From Bordetella parapertussis (lineage in GTDB: Bacteria; Pseudomonadota; Gammaproteobacteria; Burkholderiales; Burkholderiaceae_D): 64,000 nt of DNA. The stretch spans positions 62,001 to 126,000 of the forward strand of contig CAMBFZ010000007.1 of NCBI GenBank assembly GCA_945866125.1, in the 5' to 3' direction. Made by a program: the position numbers and the translations under genes. A model generated the notes under the pieces. That model saw only the letters and a list, made by a program, of their open reading frames with translations, had not been told where the DNA came from and made no database searches. This document shows positions 8,874 to 17,672 of this stretch, in pieces; position 1 is the first letter of the stretch, and each line of letters begins with the position of its first letter.

Positions 8874-9881
8874 ATGTCATCCCAACCGATTGCCTTTCAT
8901 GCTGCCACCAAAAAAGTCGCTGCCGCTGCTGCTGCCTACGAGGTCTGGCCGGTGGCCGAGGTTGCCGCGTTGTTCGCGCTGCCGTTTAATGATTTGCTCT
9001 GGCGTGCACAGCAAGTGCACCGTGAACAATTTGATGCCAACGAAGTCGAGCTGGCCACGCTGCTGTCGATCAAGACCGGCGGCTGTCCTGAAGACTGCAG
9101 CTACTGCCCGCAGGCGGCGCGCTATGACACCGGCGTGACCGCGCAAAAAATGCTGCCGGTGGAAGAAGTCATTGCGGCTGCGCAGGCCGCTAAAGATCAG
9201 GGCGCCACACGCTTTTGCATGGGCGCGGCCTGGCGCTCGCCGAAGGACCGCGATCTTGATGCAGTAGAAGAAATGGTCAAGGCCGTCAAGGCTTTGGGAA
9301 TGGAAACCTGTGCCACCTTAGGCATGCTGCAGGAAGCGCAAGCCGAGCGTCTGAAAGAAGCGGGGCTGGATTTTTATAATCACAATCTCGACACTGCGCC
9401 CGAATTTTATGGCGACGTCATCACCACCCGTGATTATCAGGACCGGCTCGACACGCTCGGTCATGTGCGTCAGGCGGGCTTGAAAGTCTGCTGCGGCGGG
9501 ATTGTCGGCATGGGCGAGTCGCGCTTGCAGCGGGCTGGCCTGATTGCGCAATTGGCCAACCTGAACCCGTACCCGGAGTCGGTGCCGGTGAATCATCTGG
9601 TGCAGGTTGAAGGTACGCCGTTACATGGCCAGGATGTACTCGATCCGCTGGAGTTTGTGCGCACTATTGCGGTGGCGCGGATTACGATGCCCAAGGCACG
9701 CGTGCGCTTGTCTGCCGGACGGCGCCAATTGGGCGAGGGCATCCAGGCGCTCTGTTATCTGGCCGGGGCCAATTCAATTTTTTATGGGGATAAATTGCTT
9801 GTGACGGGCAATCCTGAAGTTGAAGATGATCAGGCCTTGCTGGCGCGATTGGGCATGCGGGGCAAGAAAGGCCTTTCTTAA
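8874..9881 (+). CDS. bioB: Biotin synthase
   Basis: BioB is a radical-SAM enzyme that inserts sulfur into dethiobiotin. The 335-residue product carries the radical-SAM triad Cys71, Cys75 and Cys78 (GGCPEDCSYCPQ), plus YNHNLDTAPEFY and the conserved Arg-containing RVRLSAGR. The ATG at 8874 is preferred over an in-frame TTG at 8859 because AAGGA lies at 8862-8866, just upstream of the ATG and overlapping the bioA stop. bioF and bioD are not in the window. A 121-base gap separates it from liuD. Confidence is high. Confidence 0.95.
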   Translation: MSSQPIAFHAATKKVAAAAAAYEVWPVAEVAALFALPFNDLLWRAQQVHREQFDANEVELATLLSIKTGGCPEDCSYCPQAARYDTGVTAQKMLPVEEVIAAAQAAKDQGATRFCMGAAWRSPKDRDLDAVEEMVKAVKALGMETCATLGMLQEAQAERLKEAGLDFYNHNLDTAPEFYGDVITTRDYQDRLDTLGHVRQAGLKVCCGGIVGMGESRLQRAGLIAQLANLNPYPESVPVNHLVQVEGTPLHGQDVLDPLEFVRTIAVARITMPKARVRLSAGRRQLGEGIQALCYLAGANSIFYGDKLLVTGNPEVEDDQALLARLGMRGKKGLS

Positions 9882-10002
9882 GGCGAATGCATTGCGCGTA
9901 GGGGATGACTGTATGGGGCTTGAATTGGTCACGATGCCTCTTTGCGTCGTCCGACCTAAATTAAAACAAAGCAATGCAAAACAATAAAAAGCGACCTCAC
10001 TC

Positions 10003-12006
10003 ATGTTTAAAAAAATCCTCATAGCTAACCGTGGCGAAATCGCTTGCCGTGTTGCGGCGACTGCGCGGCGGCTGGGCATACAAACCGTTGCGGTGCATTC
10101 GGATGCCGATGTGAATGCCCGTCACGTCGCGTTGTGCGACGAAGCGGTGGCCATCGGCCCGGCACCGGCCAAGGACAGCTATTTGCAGATTGCCCGCATC
10201 ATCGAGGCCGCTCAGGCGAGCGGTGCCGAAGCGATTCACCCTGGCTATGGATTTTTGTCCGAGAACGAAGCCTTTGCGACAGCGTGTGCGAACGCAGGTT
10301 TAGCGTTCATCGGCCCCCCGGCTTCGGCCATCCGCGCGATGGGCTCCAAATCAGCAGCCAAGGCTTTGATGGAAAAAGCCCAGGTGCCGTTGGTGCCCGG
10401 TTACCACGGTGAGAATCAGGAGGCGGATTTTTTGCAGGATCAGGCCAATCAAGTCGGCTATCCGGTTTTATTGAAAGCCAGCGCCGGCGGTGGCGGCAAG
10501 GGCATGCGCATTGTTGAGGCCGCAGAGGATTTCAAGGCCGCGCTAGCTTCATGCAAACGCGAAGCGATCAGTAGCTTTGGTGACGACCGCGTGCTCATTG
10601 AACGCTATCTGACACGGCCACGGCATATTGAGATACAGGTCTTTGCCGACACGCAGGGTGATTGTGTGTATCTGTTTGAGCGCGATTGCTCGGTGCAGCG
10701 ACGCCATCAAAAAGTACTCGAAGAAGCGCCGGCGCCGGGCATGACGGCCGAGCGCCGTCATGCCATGGGCGAGGCGGCGGTAGCAGCAGCAAAAGCGGTT
10801 GGCTATGTGGGCGCCGGCACGGTTGAATTTATCGCCAATCAGGACGGTAGTTTTTATTTCATGGAAATGAACACCCGGCTGCAGGTCGAGCATCCTGTGA
10901 CTGAAATGGTGACCGGCACCGATCTGGTTGCGTGGCAGTTGCAGGTTGCGTACGGTTTGCCGCTGCCAAAAAAGCAGCATGAATTATCGCTGCATGGTCA
11001 TGCGATCGAAGCACGTATCTATGCAGAAAATCCTGAAAAAGGTTTTTTGCCTTCGATCGGTACGCTGCAACATCTGCGCACTCCAGATGCGGTGCATTTT
11101 GAATCCGGTGCGGCGGTGCGGATCGATTCGGGCGTGCGCGAGGGAGATACGATCTCGCCATTTTATGATCCGATGATTGCCAAGCTGATCGTCTGGGGAC
11201 AAGACCGAGAACAGGCGCTCGCGCGGATGGCGCAAGCCCTGGCGGCGTATCAGGTCGTCGGTCTGGCGACCAACACGGCCTTTCTTGCGCGTCTGATCAA
11301 CAGTGTGCCCTTCGCTACGGCGGATCTCGATACCGGCTTGATCGAACGGCATCACGATGCACTGTTTCCTCCGCCGCAGTCGCCGGGTCTGGCGGTGCTT
11401 GCGCTCGCTGCTGCTGCGCTCTTGCACAGCGAGCGCGGCAGCGAGGGCAAGCACAGCCCTGATCCGTGGGCCTTGAGTACGGGCTGGCGCATGAACGGCC
11501 AATGGCAACGCGTGTTGCAATTATCGACCGATGCCGGTGCGCAGATGCTCACGGTGGTGTATCAGAATGCAGGCTGGCTGCTGCGTCTGCACGATGACGT
11601 CATCAGTCTGCAAGATACGCACGTTGAAGGTGATGTCGTTCGCTTGCGACTCGATGGCAAAGCGGTCGCCGGATCGGTGGTGCGCGCCGGTGAAGTGTTC
11701 CATGTCTTTCATGGTGCCCAGCACTGGCAGCTTGTGTGGCGCGATCCGATTGCGCATGCCGGCGAGGCCGAAGTCGAAGGCGGTCGTCTGACCGCGCCCA
11801 TGCCCGGCAAAATCGTGGCGCTCTTAGTCGAGGTAGGCGCAATCGTCGAGCAGGGTACGCCGCTATTGATTATGGAAGCGATGAAAATGGAGCACACCAT
11901 CCATGCACCGGCCCAAGGCACGGTCGCTGAATTGCTGTATGCCGTGGGTGACCAAGTCGCCGAAGGGGTGCAATTATTGTCCTTTACGGTAGTGGAGATC
12001 GCATGA
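10003..12006 (+). CDS. liuD: Methylcrotonyl-CoA carboxylase, biotin carboxylase (alpha) subunit
   Basis: The alpha subunit carboxylates its own biotin using ATP and bicarbonate. In order, the 667-residue product has the biotin-carboxylase N domain (MFKKILIANRGEIACRV), the ATP-grasp loop KASAGGGGKGMRIV at about residues 158-171, the signature FMEMNTRLQVEHPVTE, a BT-type linker region, and a C-terminal biotinyl domain with biotinylated Lys628 in EAMKMEH. Length suits MCC alpha rather than single-domain AccC. The stop overlaps the liuE start by ATGA (12003-12006). The 121 bases upstream could hold a secondary promoter. Confidence 0.95.
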   Translation: MFKKILIANRGEIACRVAATARRLGIQTVAVHSDADVNARHVALCDEAVAIGPAPAKDSYLQIARIIEAAQASGAEAIHPGYGFLSENEAFATACANAGLAFIGPPASAIRAMGSKSAAKALMEKAQVPLVPGYHGENQEADFLQDQANQVGYPVLLKASAGGGGKGMRIVEAAEDFKAALASCKREAISSFGDDRVLIERYLTRPRHIEIQVFADTQGDCVYLFERDCSVQRRHQKVLEEAPAPGMTAERRHAMGEAAVAAAKAVGYVGAGTVEFIANQDGSFYFMEMNTRLQVEHPVTEMVTGTDLVAWQLQVAYGLPLPKKQHELSLHGHAIEARIYAENPEKGFLPSIGTLQHLRTPDAVHFESGAAVRIDSGVREGDTISPFYDPMIAKLIVWGQDREQALARMAQALAAYQVVGLATNTAFLARLINSVPFATADLDTGLIERHHDALFPPPQSPGLAVLALAAAALLHSERGSEGKHSPDPWALSTGWRMNGQWQRVLQLSTDAGAQMLTVVYQNAGWLLRLHDDVISLQDTHVEGDVVRLRLDGKAVAGSVVRAGEVFHVFHGAQHWQLVWRDPIAHAGEAEVEGGRLTAPMPGKIVALLVEVGAIVEQGTPLLIMEAMKMEHTIHAPAQGTVAELLYAVGDQVAEGVQLLSFTVVEIA

Positions 12007-12917
12007 GTCATTCCTTGCCTGCAGCTGTCAAAATCGTCGAAGTCGGGCCGCGCGACGGACTGCAAAATGAAAAAGAAACCATCCCTGCTGCGGTGAAAAT
12101 CGCACTGGTAGATCAGCTCAGCGCTGCTGGGTTTCAAAATATTGAGGCCGCGGCTTTTGTCTCGCCAAAGTGGGTGCCGCAAATGGCGAGCTCGACGGAG
12201 GTGATGGCGCACATTGTCCGTAAACACGGCGTCGTCTATTCCGCACTCGTGCCTAACCTGAAAGGCTTTGAGGCTGCCCTTGCCGCGGGTGTCGATGAGG
12301 TCGTGATCTTTGGTGCGGCGTCCGAGGCCTTCTCGCAAAAAAATATCAACTGCTCGATTGCTGAATCCATCGAGCGTTTTCGTGATGTTGCCCATGCCGC
12401 CAAACAGCATGGGTTGCGTTTGCGTGGCAGCATCAGCTGCGCGTTCGGATGCCCCTATCAGGGCGCGGTGCCGGTTGAATCAGTGGTCGACGTGGTGGCG
12501 CGTCTGCGTGACTTGGGTTGCGATGAATTTGATATTGCCGACACCATCGGCGTGGCGACCGCAGTGCAAGTGCAACAAGTCTTTGCACGCGTCGCTCGTG
12601 ATGCGCCTATCGAACGTTTGGCCGGACATTTTCATGACACCTATGGTCAGGCCCTGGCAAATATTTTTGCGGCTTTGGAAGTGGGTGTATCGATTTTTCA
12701 TTCATCGGTTGCTGGTCTGGGTGGCTGTCCGTATGCCAAGGGTGCCACCGGTAATGTCGCCACCGAAGATGTGCTGTACATGATGGAAGGTTTGGGTATC
12801 AAGACGGGGATTGATTTGCATGCTGTCGTGGATGCTGGTCAGTTCATCTCTCAGCATCTTGGCCGCAAATCGACCAGTCGTGCCGGTAATGCAATCGCAG
12901 CACGTCACACTGCGTGA
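12003..12917 (+). CDS. liuE: Hydroxymethylglutaryl-CoA lyase
   Basis: This enzyme cleaves HMG-CoA to acetoacetate and acetyl-CoA, the last step of leucine breakdown. The 304-residue TIM-barrel protein shows VEVGPRDGLQNE at the N-terminus and the signature SVAGLGGCPYAKGATGNVATEDV region with the catalytic Cys and metal-binding residues; HFHDTYGQALAN supplies a further metal ligand pair. It overlaps liuD by four bases. Note that enoyl-CoA hydratase for methylglutaconyl-CoA (liuC) was not found in the window and may lie upstream. Confidence 0.95.
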   Translation: MSHSLPAAVKIVEVGPRDGLQNEKETIPAAVKIALVDQLSAAGFQNIEAAAFVSPKWVPQMASSTEVMAHIVRKHGVVYSALVPNLKGFEAALAAGVDEVVIFGAASEAFSQKNINCSIAESIERFRDVAHAAKQHGLRLRGSISCAFGCPYQGAVPVESVVDVVARLRDLGCDEFDIADTIGVATAVQVQQVFARVARDAPIERLAGHFHDTYGQALANIFAALEVGVSIFHSSVAGLGGCPYAKGATGNVATEDVLYMMEGLGIKTGIDLHAVVDAGQFISQHLGRKSTSRAGNAIAARHTA

Positions 12918-12933
12918 CCCTATTAGGAGTTTC

Positions 12934-13392
12934 ATGATGAGTCCGGAACTACAAGCTGGCATCTGTTTCGAATGGCAATACACGGTGCCGCAGCGTGCGA
13001 CAGTGCCCGCTTTGTTTCATGACACGCCGCTGGCGTGCGATATGCCCGCCGTGATGGCAACGGGGTATATGGTGGGCTTGATGGAGCTCGCTTGTACGCA
13101 AGGCATCATGCCGTATGTCGATTGGCCGCATGAACAAAGTCTGGGTACCCATGTAAGCTTCTCGCATCTGGCGGCAACCCCACCGGGGATGACGCTGACC
13201 ATCAAAGGGGAAGTCACTGCAGTCATTGGTAAGCGTATTCGTTTTAAAGTCGAAGCATGGGACGGGCTCGATAAAATTAGTGAAGGTGAGCATGAGCGAT
13301 GCCTGATTACCCCGGAAAAATTTCATCTCCGGCTGGCCGACAAAATCGCTCGTGCTGGTTTGTGCGTTGATGATCCAATGCCTGCATCATGA
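12934..13392 (+). CDS. Hot-dog-fold thioesterase-like protein (FlK-like)
   Basis: A 152-residue protein resembling fluoroacetyl-CoA thioesterase-like hot-dog proteins: the segment DMPAVMATGYMVGLMELACTQ forms the expected central helix, followed by GTHVSFSHLAATPPGMTLTIKGEV and RIRFKVEAWDG strands. The ATG at 12934 (a second ATG is at 12937) follows an AGGAG ribosome site; the longer open frame starts inside liuE and is not used. The likely activity is acyl-CoA hydrolysis or acyl-CoA binding, perhaps to release CoA from a dead-end intermediate; this is inferred from fold and position. It overlaps the next gene by ATGA. Confidence 0.7.
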   Translation: MMSPELQAGICFEWQYTVPQRATVPALFHDTPLACDMPAVMATGYMVGLMELACTQGIMPYVDWPHEQSLGTHVSFSHLAATPPGMTLTIKGEVTAVIGKRIRFKVEAWDGLDKISEGEHERCLITPEKFHLRLADKIARAGLCVDDPMPAS

Positions 13393-13592
13393 ATCCGCAC
13401 GCGTTTGATCCAACTCTGCATACCGGTCCGCTGCCGTCGCCTTGTATCAGCGTCTGTCAGATGAATCGCCTGACTGGTTTGTGTGAAGGCTGTTGGCGTA
13501 CCATCGATGAGATTATCGATTGGAGCGTGGCATCAGAAGCAGAGAAATTACAGATTTGGACGGCCATCGGCAGTCGAAGTCACCCACCCTAA
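13389..13592 (+). CDS. DUF1289 small cysteine-rich protein
   Basis: A 67-residue protein with the DUF1289 pattern: SPCISVCQMNRLTGLCEGCWRT, four cysteines in an arrangement that suggests metal binding, followed by an acidic helix containing EIIDWS. Function is unknown for the family. It starts by ATGA overlap with the preceding thioesterase-like gene, so the two are translationally coupled. Proteins of this family are often encoded beside fatty-acid or amino-acid catabolism genes in Burkholderiales; this is general knowledge and not a functional assignment. Confidence 0.85.
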   Translation: MNPHAFDPTLHTGPLPSPCISVCQMNRLTGLCEGCWRTIDEIIDWSVASEAEKLQIWTAIGSRSHPP

Positions 13593-13628
13593 CCACTGCC
13601 CTCCCTACGTGTGGGCGAAAGACACAGC

Positions 13629-14087
13629 ATGCCCACGATCGACACTTCTTTTTATCAGCCAACCCAGACCGTCACCGGACCTGCCTATAGTCCGTGGTTC
13701 AAACTGCTCGCGACAGTGACGACCATTGTGCTGATGGGGTATGGGGTTAGCGTGGCGTTGCGATTTCCGATCATGGATTATGGTTTGGGCGTGCAGCTGT
13801 TGCTGCTTTCGGCGGCGGTCTTGCTGGGTTTATCGTATTACGGATTTTTGCATTCAACCGTCACGATTGATGCCCAAGGCATCACGCAGACCTGGCTGAT
13901 TAATCGGCATGTCGACTGGCGCGATGTGCGTAGCGCGAAAATGATTGGCATTCCACGCGCGGGCTGGTTGTTTCCGCCGCGGCTCGTGGTCCGCACGGGC
14001 ACGTCCTACAATACCTTCAACGGCGGCACCGCAGCGCTGCTGACCGAATTTGCCAGAATATCGCTGGCCTTTCAGATGAAAAAATGA
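13629..14087 (+). CDS. Small membrane protein of unknown function (PH-like)
   Basis: This 152-residue protein has two hydrophobic helices at about residues 25-45 (FKLLATVTTIVLMGYGVSVAL) and 52-72, then a soluble beta-rich segment (STVTIDAQGITQTWLINR, HVDWRDV) resembling bacterial PH-like domains attached to membrane anchors. The ATG at 13629 is chosen over a GTG at 13611; GAAAG lies between them. It overlaps the next gene by ATGA. No specific role can be assigned. Confidence 0.7.
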   Translation: MPTIDTSFYQPTQTVTGPAYSPWFKLLATVTTIVLMGYGVSVALRFPIMDYGLGVQLLLLSAAVLLGLSYYGFLHSTVTIDAQGITQTWLINRHVDWRDVRSAKMIGIPRAGWLFPPRLVVRTGTSYNTFNGGTAALLTEFARISLAFQMKK

Positions 14088-14989
14088 TGCTCCCTTCTTC
14101 GATGCAGGTACTCGAGCGTGGCTGGCTTTCCTCGAACAATATTGTTTTTATCGGTGCCGATCAGACAGCGATCGTTGATACTGGCTATGCCAGTCATGCG
14201 CAGCAAACCTTGGAGCTCGTACAGCAATTGCTCAAGGGCCGTAAGCTTGACACGATTTATAACACCCACCTGCATTCGGATCATTGCGGGGGCAATAAAA
14301 TTCTGCAAGACCATTATGCGGTGCGCACCGTGGTGCCGGCAGCCGAGATGGTCAAGGTTCAGCAATGGGACCGCACGGTGCTGAGTTTTCAGGCGACCGG
14401 CCAGGCTTGCGAGCGCTTTACCGCCGAGGGCGTGATGCACGCGGGTGAGCAACTCCGGCTGGGCGATCTTGATTGGCATGTGCTGGCCGCGCCGGGTCAT
14501 GATCCGCATTCGGTGGTGCTGTATTGCGAGCAGGAACGCATCTTGATTTCTGCGGATGCCTTGTGGGAAAAAGGTTTTGGTGTGATTTTTCCCGAGCTCG
14601 ATGGCCGTCCGGGTTTCAAGGAAACCCGTGCCACGCTGGAGATGATTGGTGAGCTTGATGTGCGTCTGGTGATACCAGGACATGGCACGCCTTTTACCGA
14701 TTTTTCGAAGGCGCTCGATATTGCGCATTCACGGCTTGATTATCTCCAGGCTGACCCTCTGCGTAATGCACAAAACGCAGTCAAAGTGCTGTTGAAATTT
14801 TTGCTGTTAGACAGAAAAAAAATCCTGCTCTCCGACGTGCCCCGCTTATTGAGCGAGATACCCCTGGTGTCGGCTGCCAATACCTACTACATCGGTTATG
14901 GCACGATTCACCTCGCCCATTGGGCCATCACCCAGCTGCGCCGCTCGGGAGCGGTGCAGGTAGAGGGAAATTATTTACTCGATTGCTAG
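14084..14989 (+). CDS. Metallo-beta-lactamase-fold hydrolase
   Basis: A 301-residue MBL-fold protein with the dinuclear metal motif H62-L-H64-S-D66-H67 and further candidate ligands in PGHDPHSVVLY, ISADALWEKGFG and VIPGHGTPF. The long C-terminal helical extension, about residues 210-301, is like that of glyoxalase-II-like or lactonase-like hydrolases. Substrate is unknown; a thioester or ester linked to the adjacent acyl-CoA pathway is a reasonable guess. The start overlaps the preceding membrane-protein stop (ATGA), and this is the last gene of the + strand cluster. Confidence 0.85.
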   Translation: MMLPSSMQVLERGWLSSNNIVFIGADQTAIVDTGYASHAQQTLELVQQLLKGRKLDTIYNTHLHSDHCGGNKILQDHYAVRTVVPAAEMVKVQQWDRTVLSFQATGQACERFTAEGVMHAGEQLRLGDLDWHVLAAPGHDPHSVVLYCEQERILISADALWEKGFGVIFPELDGRPGFKETRATLEMIGELDVRLVIPGHGTPFTDFSKALDIAHSRLDYLQADPLRNAQNAVKVLLKFLLLDRKKILLSDVPRLLSEIPLVSAANTYYIGYGTIHLAHWAITQLRRSGAVQVEGNYLLDC

Positions 14990-15043
14990 TCGGTGCGTCG
15001 CGCAACATGGCAGCACCGATTAGTGCGACTGTTTGTTTACGCA

Positions 15044-16618
15044 TTATTTCAGCAAACTCAAGTCCGCAATCCAGCGCATCAATCCATCCAGGCGTAGCCA
15101 TAACTCCGTTGGTGAATCCGGTTCAGGCAGCCCGCGATTGTAATGCGCAAACAGCGCACGGGCATCGGCATCCATCGCGCGCTGCACGGCTTGCCAGACC
15201 GTGATGCGGCAGCCGCTTGCTTCCCTTGCGGGAGCAACGCCGATAAAGCGGTAAGGGATACCGTGCTCGCGCCATTCTCGCCTGAGGTTTTCCGCTTCTT
15301 CTCGCAGCCTGATCTGAGCGGCGGGTACGGTTAGATGCCACGCCGACCGAGTTGGATACAGGTTTTCATTGTCGATGGCATTTAAAAATCGGGATGGCCA
15401 TTGGCGAATGACGCAATCGTTGGGCGTGAGCTGAAAGCCCGATTGCAGAAAACGACGACCGATTTCCGTCGCCGCTTGCGTTTTGTCCGGCACCAGCGAC
15501 AGTACCGGCGCGAGCCAGGCATGACCTAGCGCGACACCCGTGGTGGGCATAATTTGCACTTGCCCAAAACTGTCTCTCCGTGACATCAACGCCCGTGCCT
15601 GGTCCAGTAAGGCGGCCGGATATGCCGACGGCGGTGTGGCAGTGATCTCGTCGAGTGCGTTTTGAAGGGCGCAGCGTTGCTGCAGCGTGAGGCTCGCTGG
15701 ATCGGTGCCAAATAATTTTTGCGCCAGTAACAGCTCCATCAGATCGCGCAAAACGGCGGCAAAGCGTATCTCGCTGCGCTCGACTGGCAGGGCCGTCATG
15801 ATCAACGGATCAATGCGTAACTGATTTTCATGTCGGTCAAGCATCGCCGCGCCAGATGCCGGCGGGGCGGCGACGACGCTGTGCCATGGCACGGGCATCG
15901 TAAGCGCGGCGGCCAGTGCCTGCGCTGCTTCGCTGAGTATTGTCAGGCACAGCGATGGGGTCGTCGATTGCGCGCAGACCAGCGCACAGTCTGCCAGCGC
16001 AAGACGGGCTGCATCGATCTGTGCAGCCGAGATCATCGTCACCCGAGCAGTTGTCGTCTGATGCCGCAATGCGTCGAGCAGCGCAAAGAGCTCGTTGGTT
16101 TGTAATAGCGTACGGGTCTGACAATGGGGCGGCCCATTCGTAAAGCCATATTCCAGCTTCATTACGTCATCGACCACGGATTCCGTGATGTAGCAGGCGA
16201 ATTGCAGCGACTTTAGTGCGGCAATCAGCTGATCGATTTCCGTTGCATGCAATCGATTCAGGTGCATCTCCAACAGCGACAAAAAATAAGCGCGGCTTTC
16301 GCCGTCATCCTCCAAGCCGGGCCGTATCGAATACAGCAAGGATTCCATTGCCTCGGCCAACAAGCGCGGTGCGGCTTGCAGGCCGAGTGGCTCGGCGGTG
16401 GCATTCTGCTTCGAGATCAGCACCCGAAACGTCTTGGCAGTCTGCTGACCCGCATCAAAATAATAATTAGCCCGTGGCTGGTAGAAGCCAGTCGCCGCGG
16501 CAGTGGCCGGGCGTCGCGTACGCATCACGGGTAAGGATGGTGTCGCCGTGGAGGTGCGCGCAGAACGAGTGTTCAGGCGGACACGGTCAGTCAAACGGCG
16601 GGAAACAAGAGCACGCAT
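15044..16618 (-). CDS. Hypothetical protein, possible secreted effector
   Basis: I do not recognise this 524-residue protein. It has no signal peptide or clear membrane helix. The N-terminus (about 60 residues) is rich in Arg, Ser and Thr (LNTRSARTSTATPSLPV) and looks disordered; the rest is mostly helical and Ala/Leu-rich, and the final 100 residues look alpha/beta (AWHLTVPAAQIRL, PYRFIGVAP). The ATG at 16618 is chosen because AAAGGA lies 6 bases upstream; alternatives are ATG 16633 and TTG 16636. It is divergent from another orphan gene at 16907 whose N-terminus is also Ser/Thr-rich. A type III effector-like role is possible but unsupported by any recognised domain. Confidence 0.65.
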   Translation of the reverse strand: MRALVSRRLTDRVRLNTRSARTSTATPSLPVMRTRRPATAAATGFYQPRANYYFDAGQQTAKTFRVLISKQNATAEPLGLQAAPRLLAEAMESLLYSIRPGLEDDGESRAYFLSLLEMHLNRLHATEIDQLIAALKSLQFACYITESVVDDVMKLEYGFTNGPPHCQTRTLLQTNELFALLDALRHQTTTARVTMISAAQIDAARLALADCALVCAQSTTPSLCLTILSEAAQALAAALTMPVPWHSVVAAPPASGAAMLDRHENQLRIDPLIMTALPVERSEIRFAAVLRDLMELLLAQKLFGTDPASLTLQQRCALQNALDEITATPPSAYPAALLDQARALMSRRDSFGQVQIMPTTGVALGHAWLAPVLSLVPDKTQAATEIGRRFLQSGFQLTPNDCVIRQWPSRFLNAIDNENLYPTRSAWHLTVPAAQIRLREEAENLRREWREHGIPYRFIGVAPAREASGCRITVWQAVQRAMDADARALFAHYNRGLPEPDSPTELWLRLDGLMRWIADLSLLK

Positions 16619-16906
16619 TAGCGATCCTTTCATCAAAAGCCTGGCGTCAAATTGGCGTCTTCAGATAGGTGCAATGTCGCGTGTGATCGATCTGCATGAA
16701 GGGGTTCGCTGCATTTGATCCATCACAAATTTGGCCCGGATAGGGTGCGCTGATCAATAGGGTGATGGGAAGGTGCGCAGCTTGTGTCGATGCCGAACCA
16801 AAGGCGGTATTTTGTAACCGATAAACGAGCATTTTGATAAGTTTTGTATCGATCAACACCATGCTTACCTCGGTATTGCCTTTAATTTTTTTGGGAGAAA
16901 ACAATC

Positions 16907-17668
16907 ATGAAACCAGTTGACTCATCACTTAATACATCAACAACACACCAAACGATTGCTTCAGAAAGGGCAGAAAACGCCAATTCATCAAGCTCGTCAG
17001 CGGCAGGCGAGCCGAGTATGCGTTCAAGGGCGCGAAACGCCACCCGGTCTGACCAAATGGTCTCTGCAGCGCAAATCAAACGATGGGTCGACCTCGGAAG
17101 CCGGATTGCACGGGACGCGTTGGCGGTTCCAGGGACACAGATGCCGATGGACAAGGAGGAACTTATCGCCTATTCCAAGCAGTCGTTTAGTGCAGCGGAT
17201 ATTCGTCCCATTCCGCGTACCTGGCGGGCAGATATGGTGAGTAGTGAAATGATGTGGGATTGGTCGCAGAAGGTGACTGCGCCGCATCAGGCACTCTATG
17301 CGGAGCAAGGCATGAAAGCCTATGCCGCCGCTGTGATGGCAACAATCTTTCGGGGCAATCAGGTGGTGGCGTGGAATTTGCCAGCAATTATGCTCAATCT
17401 TTGTGTGGTGGTTGATGCGCAGATCATCAAACAAACCCTTAATTTGGGCCTATCCGACGAGCAGCAGAGTGACCTGCGGGAACGTATTGCCGGTGCCTTT
17501 CTTGTCGGCCGCATCCTTATTCCCTATTTGCGACCCGACGCGGTGCGCACCAGCGAGCCGACACAGCGCATGTCGGCGGTGGACGGCGCCTTATTTGCTG
17601 CGAGCAGCGCGCATTGGCAGCTGCTGACTCAAGAAGTGATGTACCACGGTGAACGTTATCGCTACTAG
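16907..17668 (+). CDS. Hypothetical protein with Ser/Thr-rich N-terminus
   Basis: I do not recognise this 253-residue protein. The first ~50 residues are polar and low in hydrophobics (TSTTHQTIASERAEN, then a run of Ser and Ala), without a signal peptide, followed by a compact largely helical domain with the hydrophobic stretch NQVVAWNLPAIMLNLCVVVD near residues 148-167. A GGGAG ribosome site precedes the ATG by about 10 bases. The gene is divergent from the orphan at 15044-16618 with 288 bases between them, and converges on a CoA ligase 4 bases away. The polar, Ser-rich leader resembles type III secretion leaders; this is inference only. Confidence 0.65.
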   Translation: MKPVDSSLNTSTTHQTIASERAENANSSSSSAAGEPSMRSRARNATRSDQMVSAAQIKRWVDLGSRIARDALAVPGTQMPMDKEELIAYSKQSFSAADIRPIPRTWRADMVSSEMMWDWSQKVTAPHQALYAEQGMKAYAAAVMATIFRGNQVVAWNLPAIMLNLCVVVDAQIIKQTLNLGLSDEQQSDLRERIAGAFLVGRILIPYLRPDAVRTSEPTQRMSAVDGALFAASSAHWQLLTQEVMYHGERYRY

Positions 17669-17672
17669 CGAT

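Noticed and set aside
15044..15400. Phosphothreonine lyase (SpvC/OspF)-like C-terminus in the orphan protein
   Set aside because: A vague strand-helix resemblance only; none of the catalytic residues could be placed.
16619..16906. hrp-type promoter box between the divergent orphan genes
   Set aside because: Only one TTCG half-site was found; no pair with the required spacing.
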